Positions 56,841-64,000 of a stretch of DNA of 64,000 nucleotides are shown in pieces. The translations under genes and the position numbers were made by a program. Position 1 is the stretch's first letter; each line of letters opens with the position of its first letter. The DNA is taken from contig NZ_VJOO01000001.1 of the NCBI RefSeq assembly GCF_007556755.1, forward strand, positions 1 to 64,000. The letters are read 5' to 3'. The notes beneath the pieces were generated by a model. That model searched no databases, had not been told where the DNA came from, and saw nothing but the letters and a program-made list of their open reading frames with translations. Source of the stretch: Tepidimonas fonticaldi (lineage in GTDB: Bacteria; Pseudomonadota; Gammaproteobacteria; Burkholderiales; Burkholderiaceae_C).

Positions 56841-59800
56841 TCATGACTGGGAAGCGTCAGGCCCAGGCACGGCTGCTTCCAGCAACTGGCGGATATAGCT
56901 ATCCCCGTCTTCCTCCTGAAACAGGATGTGTTTTTTCTGCATCTCGCCCTTGGTGATGCCCCAAAGCTTGCTCATTTCATGCGAGGGCGTGTTCGAGACG
57001 ATGAAGGACTCGAGCACAACATCAGGCTGCCCCAGCCGCTTCTCGATGTCCTTGACCGTTTCGTAGAAGCTGATCTTGGGATCCTGGAGGCCGACGTTGC
57101 GGATGCCTTTGGGGTCGACAAAGGTCACGCGCTGCCGTTTGCCTTCGAGCTGCCAGATGATGAAGTCCGGGTGGAAGTTTCCAGCCTCGAAGAAGCCGAC
57201 GCCACGGCCCTTGCTGAGGTTGCGCAGCAGGTAGAGTTCGCGTTCCGCAAAATAGCCGGGGTTGGCGTCGTGGAACGCCTTCAGGTCCTCGATGAACCGG
57301 CGCTCGCCCTTATTGAGCGGGGCGGGTGAGATTTCCACTACACTGCCGTCCAGGAACAGCAACGGCTGGTAGAGGTGTCGCCCGAACCAGATTGCCTTGA
57401 GGCCCCGGAACTCCCAGTCCTTCAGATTCCCTTGCTCGATGGCCTCTTTCAGCTCTTTCAGTTTTGCGACGATTTCCTGCTGCGATTCCTCGATCAGGAT
57501 CCGGTAACCGTATTCGGCGCCATCCTCACTCAGGATGGACGGGAAGTTGGGATCGTCCTCGGTGAGGTCGCGGTATTCCAGGTGCGGCAATTCCCACTCT
57601 TTCTTGCGGAAGGTGTAGTAGCGCTCCACGTACTTGCGCAGAAGGGCCTGGGCGATCTCCTGCCATACGCGCACCTTTTCGAACGAGTCGAAGGCCAGCT
57701 CCGATGCAGGGATGAGCAGTCGGTACCAGCTGGTGTCCACCAGCAATGCAGCGATGCCGGAACGGGGCAGGTTGAGGTTGTACCAGCCACGCTCGGCCTT
57801 GAAACGTTCGAGGTCGAAGTACAGCTGATCGAGGCCCAGGAAGGCGATGTGCTGCTTCGTCAGGTGCGCCTCATTGGGGGCGCCTTCGTCCTCGCTGCCC
57901 GATACCCCGTCGGACTTCATGGTCTGGATCTTCGGGTACCAGTTCAGCACCACCTGGTTCTTCTGCAGGTAGGCCGTGGCGGGCTCAAGGTCGGGGCGCG
58001 GGGGCTGGAGGGTCGGAACCGGCCCCAGCTTGCGGAAGGCGTCGCCAAACTCAGTCTTGACGCCGTTGATCTCTTTTTTGAGACGGATCGTCTTGAGCGG
58101 CTTCGTGCCCAGGTTCCGGATGACCGGCAGGATGAATTCGATGCGTTCTTCGTTGGCAGGCAAACCTTCCGCTTCAAGAAAATCGCGGAACTGCGACATG
58201 TAATCGGCGCGGACGCCGAAGATGTGCAGCGTTTCGAGCAGGTCGATGTACTTGGGCCGTTTCAGCGCCGCGGGGAGGGTTGCACGCACGCTGCGCTTGA
58301 GGCTCATGCCATAGCCCTTCAACCGCACGCCGCGGCCGAAGAGCTGGATGATCTGCGCGCCCTCGCTGCGCCCAACGTTCATCAGCCCCATGGTGCTCAC
58401 GCGCCAGCTGCTCCATCCCTCGGTGAACTTCTTCGAACCAATGAGCACGTTGATGGCGGAGTGCGGCTTGTCCAGCTCGTGGAACAACGATCCGGAAAAT
58501 TCCCGCTCGGCGACATGCAAGCCGCTGGCTTCGCACAGCTTCACCAGCTTGGTGTCGTCACCGACGTTGATGACGCCAAAGAACGCGTTGTCGCCCACGC
58601 GCACGCCGATTTCGCCGGCGGCGCCCTTCAGGTTCTCGACGTGCAGCAGGCCGCCTGCGGGAGCGTTGAACAGGGTCGCCAGTGTTTCGTCGAAGATCTG
58701 TTCCGGCGACAGGCCGCAGGTGTTCAGGTAGGCGAAACGGCCCGCGAACAGGTTCTTGCCGGTGGCCGTCAGCAACCCTTCGTTCAGCACGCGCCGGATG
58801 CGCTCGGCGCTGTCCTTGCGATTCGCCACGTAGGCGGCCAGGAACTTCAGGATGGCCACGACGTCCGACACATCCTTTTTGTCCTCCTTGCGCACGGCAT
58901 TGACGCTGCCGCCCACGAAGACCCACAACGGCTTTTCGATGTTGAACGGGCGCTGGCTCGTCTCCAGTTCCCGGTACAGCCGCTGCTGCTGGAAGAACGA
59001 CAGCAGACAGGCGGTGAGGTAGGTCCTCATCCATTCCTCGTTGCGGTCGTCTTCCAGGTTGAGGATGTGGTAGTCCTTGCCGAAACCGTCGCCGTAGAAC
59101 CAGCGATAGGAATAGTCGAACAGCGTGCTGCGCGCGTAGAGGTCGGTCAGCTGTCGGTTTCCGGCCACGGCCTGGCCGAAGGTGGCGGAATATTCGAACG
59201 AAAAGCCCTTTTCACACAGCGCGTTGCGGAACTTCATCCAGGCCCCGTCGCCGCCTGCCGAAGCACCGCGGTGCCCTTCATCGACGAGGACAAGGTTGTT
59301 GCCCTCGAAGGCATCCACCGCCACTGTCTTCTCGCCCATCTCCTCCTTCAGCTTGGTGACCTCCAGGATTTCCACCGCACGGCCGGCGAACAGGCCGCGT
59401 CCGTCCTTGTTGAAGATCTCCGCCTCGATGCCCGACTTCTGGAACTCGCGCAGATGCTGCTGCGACAGCCCTTCGTTGGGCGTGAGCAGGATGATCCGGT
59501 TCAGCTCGCGCGAAAGACCATGTGTTTCCAGAAACCGCTGGTACTGGAGGATGTTGGCATGCATGAGCAGTGTTTTGCCGCTGCCGGTGGCCATCCAGAA
59601 CGCGATCTTGTTGAGCTGGAGGCGAGGGTCCTCAGACTCGTCCAGTGCCGCGATCCGGTCCGCTTCCGGGAGCGTCTCGTTCAGCGCCGCAATGCGCGCG
59701 TTGAGCGCCTGCCGCAGGCCGGCGGGGTCGCGGAAGTAGCGGTCGAGGTAGATCTCCGTGAACAGCAGCGCCAGGTACTGGAAGTACTTCCAGACGATCG

Positions 59801-60155
59801 GCTCCTCACCCCGGGTGATGCGCCGGTCGTTGAGGTGTTGCGTGACCGAAACGATGGCCTGGTCGTATTCCAGCAGCTGTTCGTCCGACAGCTCCGGCCT
59901 GTTCTCCGGGGGCAGGTGCAGGCACAGGGCGTGGTGGAAGCGGTGGATGTTGTCCGCGTCCAGTCCTTCCAGCGACTCGTCTTTCAAGTGAGCGGCGAGC
60001 TGGTCGAAGCGCTCGACCCCGAACAGACCGAGCAGCCACTGGTTGAGGGCGAGCTTGCGGTTGAACGGCAACGACGCGCGGGGCGCGGCGGCCAGGCCGC
60101 GCGCAGCCGCCCTGGGCGAAGCTGCATCGTTCTTGCGAGGACGTCCGCGCGGCAT
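56841..60155 (-). CDS. Type III-like restriction subunit Res (SF2 helicase with PD-(D/E)xK nuclease)
   Basis: A 1104-residue protein. The SF2 helicase core has Walker A MATGSGKT (residues 189-195), Walker B VDEGH (291-295), motif III-like YSATFGQ, and motif VI in [15 protein letters not shown]. The C-terminal nuclease candidate has PD at 996-997 (NFHPDFIIW) and, 17 residues on, D1014 and K1016 in FVDPKG, a PD-(D/E)xK arrangement. This is the layout of type III Res subunits, which cut after translocation or sliding from two opposed sites. The start has a strong AAGGAGG and overlaps the stop of a 36-codon ORF (TGATG). The mod gene is upstream. Confidence 0.85.
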   Translation of the reverse strand: MPRGRPRKNDAASPRAAARGLAAAPRASLPFNRKLALNQWLLGLFGVERFDQLAAHLKDESLEGLDADNIHRFHHALCLHLPPENRPELSDEQLLEYDQAIVSVTQHLNDRRITRGEEPIVWKYFQYLALLFTEIYLDRYFRDPAGLRQALNARIAALNETLPEADRIAALDESEDPRLQLNKIAFWMATGSGKTLLMHANILQYQRFLETHGLSRELNRIILLTPNEGLSQQHLREFQKSGIEAEIFNKDGRGLFAGRAVEILEVTKLKEEMGEKTVAVDAFEGNNLVLVDEGHRGASAGGDGAWMKFRNALCEKGFSFEYSATFGQAVAGNRQLTDLYARSTLFDYSYRWFYGDGFGKDYHILNLEDDRNEEWMRTYLTACLLSFFQQQRLYRELETSQRPFNIEKPLWVFVGGSVNAVRKEDKKDVSDVVAILKFLAAYVANRKDSAERIRRVLNEGLLTATGKNLFAGRFAYLNTCGLSPEQIFDETLATLFNAPAGGLLHVENLKGAAGEIGVRVGDNAFFGVINVGDDTKLVKLCEASGLHVAEREFSGSLFHELDKPHSAINVLIGSKKFTEGWSSWRVSTMGLMNVGRSEGAQIIQLFGRGVRLKGYGMSLKRSVRATLPAALKRPKYIDLLETLHIFGVRADYMSQFRDFLEAEGLPANEERIEFILPVIRNLGTKPLKTIRLKKEINGVKTEFGDAFRKLGPVPTLQPPRPDLEPATAYLQKNQVVLNWYPKIQTMKSDGVSGSEDEGAPNEAHLTKQHIAFLGLDQLYFDLERFKAERGWYNLNLPRSGIAALLVDTSWYRLLIPASELAFDSFEKVRVWQEIAQALLRKYVERYYTFRKKEWELPHLEYRDLTEDDPNFPSILSEDGAEYGYRILIEESQQEIVAKLKELKEAIEQGNLKDWEFRGLKAIWFGRHLYQPLLFLDGSVVEISPAPLNKGERRFIEDLKAFHDANPGYFAERELYLLRNLSKGRGVGFFEAGNFHPDFIIWQLEGKRQRVTFVDPKGIRNVGLQDPKISFYETVKDIEKRLGQPDVVLESFIVSNTPSHEMSKLWGITKGEMQKKHILFQEEDGDSYIRQLLEAAVPGPDASQS

Positions 60156-60265
60156 CAGGCAGCCTCCTTCCGCTTGTCGCTCATTGGATAGCAGCTACGG
60201 ATGTTGTCGATCATTTTCAGGCCCAAAGTGAGTGACAAACCTGCTTGTTGCGAACGGACGAGCAT
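60155..60265 (-). CDS. 36-codon ORF joining mod and res
   Basis: The ATG at 60265 overlaps the mod stop as TGATG, and its TGA overlaps the res ATG as TGATG, so one frame of 36 residues ([18 protein letters not shown] at the start, SDKRKEAA at the end) exactly bridges the two genes. The peptide has no recognisable motif; it is slightly basic with a Leu-rich start. It carries the Shine-Dalgarno for res inside its last codons. It could be a coupling cistron that ties Res synthesis to Mod, a small subunit, or a remnant. Confidence 0.5.
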   Translation of the reverse strand: MLVRSQQAGLSLTLGLKMIDNIRSCYPMSDKRKEAA

Positions 60266-63200
60266 CACACGCCCTCCATTTCGAACATCAGGCGGAAGAA
60301 GTCCTCCTCGATCAGGCGCACCTTCCAGGTGTCATCCGGGGCCTTGAGGTTTTCCAGGTTGTTGTCGCCGTTCACGTAGATCAGGTCGAATTCGCTGTCC
60401 TTGCTGGAGTAGCCCTGCTTGCGGAACCACTCGTCCAGCACCAGGTTGTCGCGCTCGATGCCTTCCGGGGCCTCGCCACCCGGGCGCTTGCGCCAGATGA
60501 CGAGGGTGCGGCGGCCGTCGGGCGTGGTGCCGGTGACGGTGCGGAACCACCACGGGCCTTCCGGGTCCTCCTTCAGGCGGCCGTCCAGCAGCAGCCGGCG
60601 CGGCGCGTCCGCCGGCAGGTCCGGATCGTCGTCGCGGCGGAACGCGGCGCTGTAGGTGCGCGGCGCGGCGATGTGGTCCACCTTCAGGCCGATCAGCCAG
60701 TTGAAGGTCTCCTGCAGGTCGACATTCACCTCGCGGGACTCGTCCGAACCCGGGCGCTTGACCTTCAGCCTGTAGGCCGTGGGGTCCATGAAGGCGGCCA
60801 CGTTCAGCAGCGACTGGCTGCCGCGCGTTTCCACGTCCAGCATGTAGCGCAGCAGGTACTGCTCCCGGAAGCCGTCCGCCCCCTGGGCCTGCGGGCTGTC
60901 GAGCAGGCTCTGCTGCGCCTCGGTGCGGCGCAGTTCCAGGTTGTTCAGCGTGTCCTCGTAGGACTCGAGGCGGATCACTTTCATGATCCGCGGGCTGCGC
61001 TCGGCTTCCTCAGGTGTTGCGAAGCGCTTGGGTTTGCCAGTCCTCCAATCAGGGGTATAAACGACCTTTTTCAGACGCGGAAGAAGAACGGTGTCGAAGT
61101 AGTCGGCTTGCTCCACGAGGATGAACTTGCGCTGACCACCGTCTTCACGGTTGAGATTGATGACGGCATGACCGGTGGTTCCTGAGCCGGCAAAATAGTC
61201 AATTACAGCTTCGTTGCTGCGCTTGCGAATATTTGTCTGCAACAGGCGCTGAATTAATAGTGATGGTTTGGGATAGGGAAAGATTCGCTTTGAGCCAAAC
61301 AACGCATCGAACTCAGAATTGGCCAATGCGTTATCGCCAGCAAACTCTCGATCGAATAGCGTCACTGGTACCAAGCCATCTTGGACGTCGGATAGATAGC
61401 GCTTCACCATAGGGTATGCGGCGCCATCTCCCCAAATTACGGCGTTCTCGGTGACCTTCTGCTTCCATGTCGTTTCGCTCAGCCGCCAGTACTGTCCTGG
61501 TGGGGGACGCAGAATGATCCCATTGGGCTTTTCAATGACGTAGTCCGCATCGTATGGATTGTTGGCGTAGATCGGGTCCGGTTTCCATGGCCCTTTGGGA
61601 TCATTGTCCGGATTGGTATATGCGTCAGTGTTCTCTCGGGGAATTAGCACCCTCTCCCATTGGTCTTTATTGATCGCAAAGCACGGAATGTAGTCATGAG
61701 ATACTGAGAACAATCTTGCAGAATTCTTTCGGGTGTGGACTTTTTCCCAAATAATAGTTGCGACATGATTGTCGCGCCCAAAAACATCTCGCAGCAAAGA
61801 GACAAGATCACAATACATTACGTCGTCAATGCTGATATATTGGCCCCCGTCGTGACGTAATAGCTGTCGAAGAAGCAGGAGTCGTGATGCTAGCATCGCA
61901 ATCCAACTGGAGTAGGTGTAGCCGTCTTTGTATACAAACTTTCCTTCACTGCGATCTTTTTCAGTGTTGTAGGGCGGATCGATAAATGCACACTTGATAC
62001 CATTGCGGTATCGAAGTTGAAGAATTGCGAGGGCACTAAAGTTCTCGCTGTGCACCAGCAGGCCATCCATTTTGTCCTCCACGGCTTCGAGTTTCTCTAG
62101 AAGCCGTGTGGTGAGGTCGGCGTCGAAATGCCGCGTGTCCACCATCAGCGTCGGATGCGCCTTCAGAAACTCCACCGTCAGCGGCACGCTATATCCCGGC
62201 GTCGTCAGGTCGCCCTTGATTTCATCAATCGCACACAGCCGCACCCATTCCTCGCGTTGAGCGTCATTGGCGGCTATCTCCGGATAGAACTCCTCCGGAA
62301 TCACACCCAGCCGGATGCAATAGCTGGTCTCGACGACAAACTTCTTCTTCAGCCACAGCTTCTTCTGGAAGTCTTCCAGCTGCGCCAGGAAGTCGATGAT
62401 CTTGTGCGCGATGCGGCGGATGACCTTGATCTTGGACAGGTACTGCTCGACGCGCGGTGCGGTTTCGTTTTCCACGTCGTCGAGGTGCATGACCTCGTTC
62501 TTGATGTAGAAGTCCAGCTCGCGCCGCAGAAAGCCGCCCAGGTCCTTGTGGATGAAGTAGTCGAAGGTGTTGCGGGCGGTGTAGCGGTCCAGATGCACGC
62601 GCAGCCGGGTGTTCTCCGAGGCCGTGCCGTCGGCGCGCACGTGCTTCCCGCCCAGGACCTTGATCCAGTCGGCCAGCGCCGGGTCGTCGAGGGCAAGGAT
62701 CGCCGCCTCGGCCTCGGCGTTCAGGTCCTTCTGCTTGGCCAGATCGGGCGCGTAGGTGAAGCGAATCACCAGTTCGCCGTCCTCGATGGCCGCAAAGGGC
62801 GCCGGGGCCAGCCGGAAGCGGCGCTCCTTGCCGGCCTGTTCCTTGACGTTGCCGTGCTCGCCCTCGGCGGCGTCCACGAGCCTGAAGTGGACGCGCATGG
62901 GGTTCCGTTCGTCCTCCGGGCGCAGGCGGAAGGCGTAGTCGCGGAAGCTTTCGCTGGTCTTGATGTAGTACTGGTCCGCGTTGGCCCAGTGGAGCTTGAC
63001 CTCCTCGCCCTCGTAGGGGATGGCGTAGACGCCGGGCTTGTAGACGCGCTTGCTGAGGAAGTCGCCCTCGGAGTAGTAGCGGCGGAAGAAACTGTAGAGG
63101 TGGTCGTAGACCTCGGCTTCCAGCGCCCCGGTGGCCAGTTCCTTCTCCAGTTCGGCCTTGTCGGCGGTGCGGTACTGGGCGAACGCCTGCTTCACCTGCG

Positions 63201-63342
63201 GCAGCAGGTCCTTGTCCAGGAACTGCGTCACCTCCGCACTCCGGGCGTGCAGGATGCGGTAGATGCCGAAGTCCAGTTCCGGCTGGTCGAGCTGGAACAG
63301 CTCCTTGAGCAGGGTTTTCAGCTTTTCGTATTTCTGGCTCAT
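60265..63342 (-). CDS. Type III-like Mod DNA methyltransferase (N6-adenine, beta-class order)
   Basis: A 1025-residue methyltransferase. The catalytic motif IV DPPYN (residues about 455-459, in [13 protein letters not shown]) precedes the SAM motif I in [18 protein letters not shown] (about 714-731), the permuted order of beta-class N6-adenine enzymes such as type III Mod. About 260 residues lie between them and probably hold the target recognition region. About 400 N-terminal residues (with [17 protein letters not shown]) and a 250-residue C-terminus are additional; standard Mod is about 650. Codons about 415-770 lie in AT-rich DNA (25 of 60 bases G/C at 61741-61800), while the flanks are GC-rich (46 of 60 at 60481-60540), which points to exchange of the specificity core. 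Confidence 0.85.
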   Translation of the reverse strand: MSQKYEKLKTLLKELFQLDQPELDFGIYRILHARSAEVTQFLDKDLLPQVKQAFAQYRTADKAELEKELATGALEAEVYDHLYSFFRRYYSEGDFLSKRVYKPGVYAIPYEGEEVKLHWANADQYYIKTSESFRDYAFRLRPEDERNPMRVHFRLVDAAEGEHGNVKEQAGKERRFRLAPAPFAAIEDGELVIRFTYAPDLAKQKDLNAEAEAAILALDDPALADWIKVLGGKHVRADGTASENTRLRVHLDRYTARNTFDYFIHKDLGGFLRRELDFYIKNEVMHLDDVENETAPRVEQYLSKIKVIRRIAHKIIDFLAQLEDFQKKLWLKKKFVVETSYCIRLGVIPEEFYPEIAANDAQREEWVRLCAIDEIKGDLTTPGYSVPLTVEFLKAHPTLMVDTRHFDADLTTRLLEKLEAVEDKMDGLLVHSENFSALAILQLRYRNGIKCAFIDPPYNTEKDRSEGKFVYKDGYTYSSWIAMLASRLLLLRQLLRHDGGQYISIDDVMYCDLVSLLRDVFGRDNHVATIIWEKVHTRKNSARLFSVSHDYIPCFAINKDQWERVLIPRENTDAYTNPDNDPKGPWKPDPIYANNPYDADYVIEKPNGIILRPPPGQYWRLSETTWKQKVTENAVIWGDGAAYPMVKRYLSDVQDGLVPVTLFDREFAGDNALANSEFDALFGSKRIFPYPKPSLLIQRLLQTNIRKRSNEAVIDYFAGSGTTGHAVINLNREDGGQRKFILVEQADYFDTVLLPRLKKVVYTPDWRTGKPKRFATPEEAERSPRIMKVIRLESYEDTLNNLELRRTEAQQSLLDSPQAQGADGFREQYLLRYMLDVETRGSQSLLNVAAFMDPTAYRLKVKRPGSDESREVNVDLQETFNWLIGLKVDHIAAPRTYSAAFRRDDDPDLPADAPRRLLLDGRLKEDPEGPWWFRTVTGTTPDGRRTLVIWRKRPGGEAPEGIERDNLVLDEWFRKQGYSSKDSEFDLIYVNGDNNLENLKAPDDTWKVRLIEEDFFRLMFEMEGV

Positions 63343-63385
63343 TGCGTGGTGGTCCTGTTGAATCGTTGGCGGGCGCGTCGCTTCG

Positions 63386-64000
63386 TCAGACGACGGCCCA
63401 GCGAATGGTGAAAAGGGTTTCGGCGTGCGTGCGTTGCGCCAGCCGCTGTTCCAGCTGGTCGATCAGCTGGTCGCGCTTTTCCATGATCTCGTCCTCGATG
63501 CGGAAGATCTCCTGCCGCTGGCGGCGCTGCTGCCGTTCCAGCTTCTGGAGCTTCTCCTGGATCGCGTGCTGCTCGGCCAGTGTGGTGGCCTGTCGTGCCT
63601 GCCGGCGCAGGGCCTTGATCTGTTCCTTGGTGTCGGCCAGCGCCTTCTCGGCGGAGAGCACCATGTCGTCGGCCCAGCGTTCCAGCTTCTCCCGCGCCTC
63701 GTGGAAATAGCGATTGTTCTGCTCCAGCGAACGGCTGAGGGTGGCCTGGGCATGGCGCTCGCTCTCCGCAGCCAGACGCCGGGAAACCGTGTCAGGGATC
63801 GTTGCGGTGCCTGCGACGTGGCCGCCGCACTGGAACAGCTTCTCCATGGTTTCCTGGTCCAGCGCTGCCCCGTCGTCGGTAAAGCCGGAGAACAGCAGGT
63901 GTTCTTCTCGTTCGTAGGACTCGATGGTCAGACGGGTGAGCGTCAGGTAGCCGCGCTGGCCGCGCAGGGCTTCGACGACGGCGATACGGGTCGGGTGGCG
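63386..64000 (-). CDS. C-terminal part of a probable SNF2-type helicase with coiled-coil tail (5' end outside window)
   Basis: The minus-strand frame is open from base 64000 to the stop at 63386, giving 204 visible residues. The first part ([21 protein letters not shown]) is followed by a long charged coiled coil (for example [16 protein letters not shown], then [19 protein letters not shown]) and the end LFTIRWAVV. From memory this ending is shared by large SNF2-related helicases encoded next to such methyltransferases. No helicase motif lies inside the window, so the name is an inference. It is 43 bp upstream of mod on the same strand, probably the same operon. Confidence 0.55.
   Translation of the reverse strand, partial: RHPTRIAVVEALRGQRGYLTLTRLTIESYEREEHLLFSGFTDDGAALDQETMEKLFQCGGHVAGTATIPDTVSRRLAAESERHAQATLSRSLEQNNRYFHEAREKLERWADDMVLSAEKALADTKEQIKALRRQARQATTLAEQHAIQEKLQKLERQQRRQRQEIFRIEDEIMEKRDQLIDQLEQRLAQRTHAETLFTIRWAVV

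Noticed and set aside
57375-60191. Plus-strand open frame of 938 codons opposite res
   Set aside because: Antisense shadow of res, without ribosome site or motif.

Overview
The window is high-GC DNA with dense, mostly operonic gene packing. The gene orders are typical of a betaproteobacterium of the Burkholderiales: rlmE-ftsH-folP-glmM, trxA-rho-rpmE2, dnaX-ybaB-recR, rimP-nusA-infB-rbfA-truB and smpB/ratA-rnfH. The order is inferred from protein content and synteny; no 16S rRNA gene is present. No stretch over 300 bases lacks a gene. The longest gaps are about 170 bp before ftsH and about 250 bp between trxA and rho (mostly rho leader). There is no CRISPR array, insertion sequence or integrase.

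Layout. 1-6.4 kb: tail of an MFS transporter, then rlmE, ftsH, folP, glmM and a hydroxypyruvate isomerase-like gene. 6.5-13.9 kb: a membrane-lipid block with psd, a class III aminotransferase, a DUF962/Mpo1-like membrane protein, a GT4 glycosyltransferase, a decayed lplT, an OlsB-like N-acyltransferase and a PlcP-like metallophosphoesterase. 14-24.9 kb: a full phosphate block, ppk1-sixA, ppx (opposite strand), pstSCAB-phoU-phoB-phoR. Half-sites resembling PhoB boxes with 10-11 bp phasing lie before the DUF962 gene, the glycosyltransferase, olsB, ppk1 and pstS. The simplest reading is one PhoB-controlled programme: phosphate uptake, polyphosphate turnover, and replacement of phospholipids by phosphorus-free lipids.

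24.9-39.3 kb: an ArnT-like membrane glycosyltransferase, rpmE2, rho, trxA, the SRP RNA gene ffs, dnaX (with a nine-A tract), ybaB, recR, an orphan substrate-binding protein, ligA, a small cytochrome c, glnD, map and two tRNAs (Arg-TCT, Pro-TGG). 39.3-54.96 kb: a GST, the rimP-nusA-infB-rbfA-truB-typA run (preceded by a leader terminator and continuing by 4-bp overlaps into a DMT transporter and a HIBCH-like hydrolase), smpB/ratA/rnfH, guaB and guaA.

54.99-64 kb: immediately after guaA the base composition changes and a restriction-modification island begins, all on the minus strand. In transcription order it holds the C-terminal end of a probable SNF2-type helicase (cut by the window), a 1025-aa type III-like Mod methyltransferase, a 36-codon ORF joined by TGATG overlaps at both ends, a 1104-aa Res-like helicase-nuclease, and a Nudix fusion protein. 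The catalytic core of mod is much AT-richer than its two ends, which suggests cassette exchange. The two most promising candidates for undescribed biology are the Pho-linked lipid cluster and this extended type III-like island.
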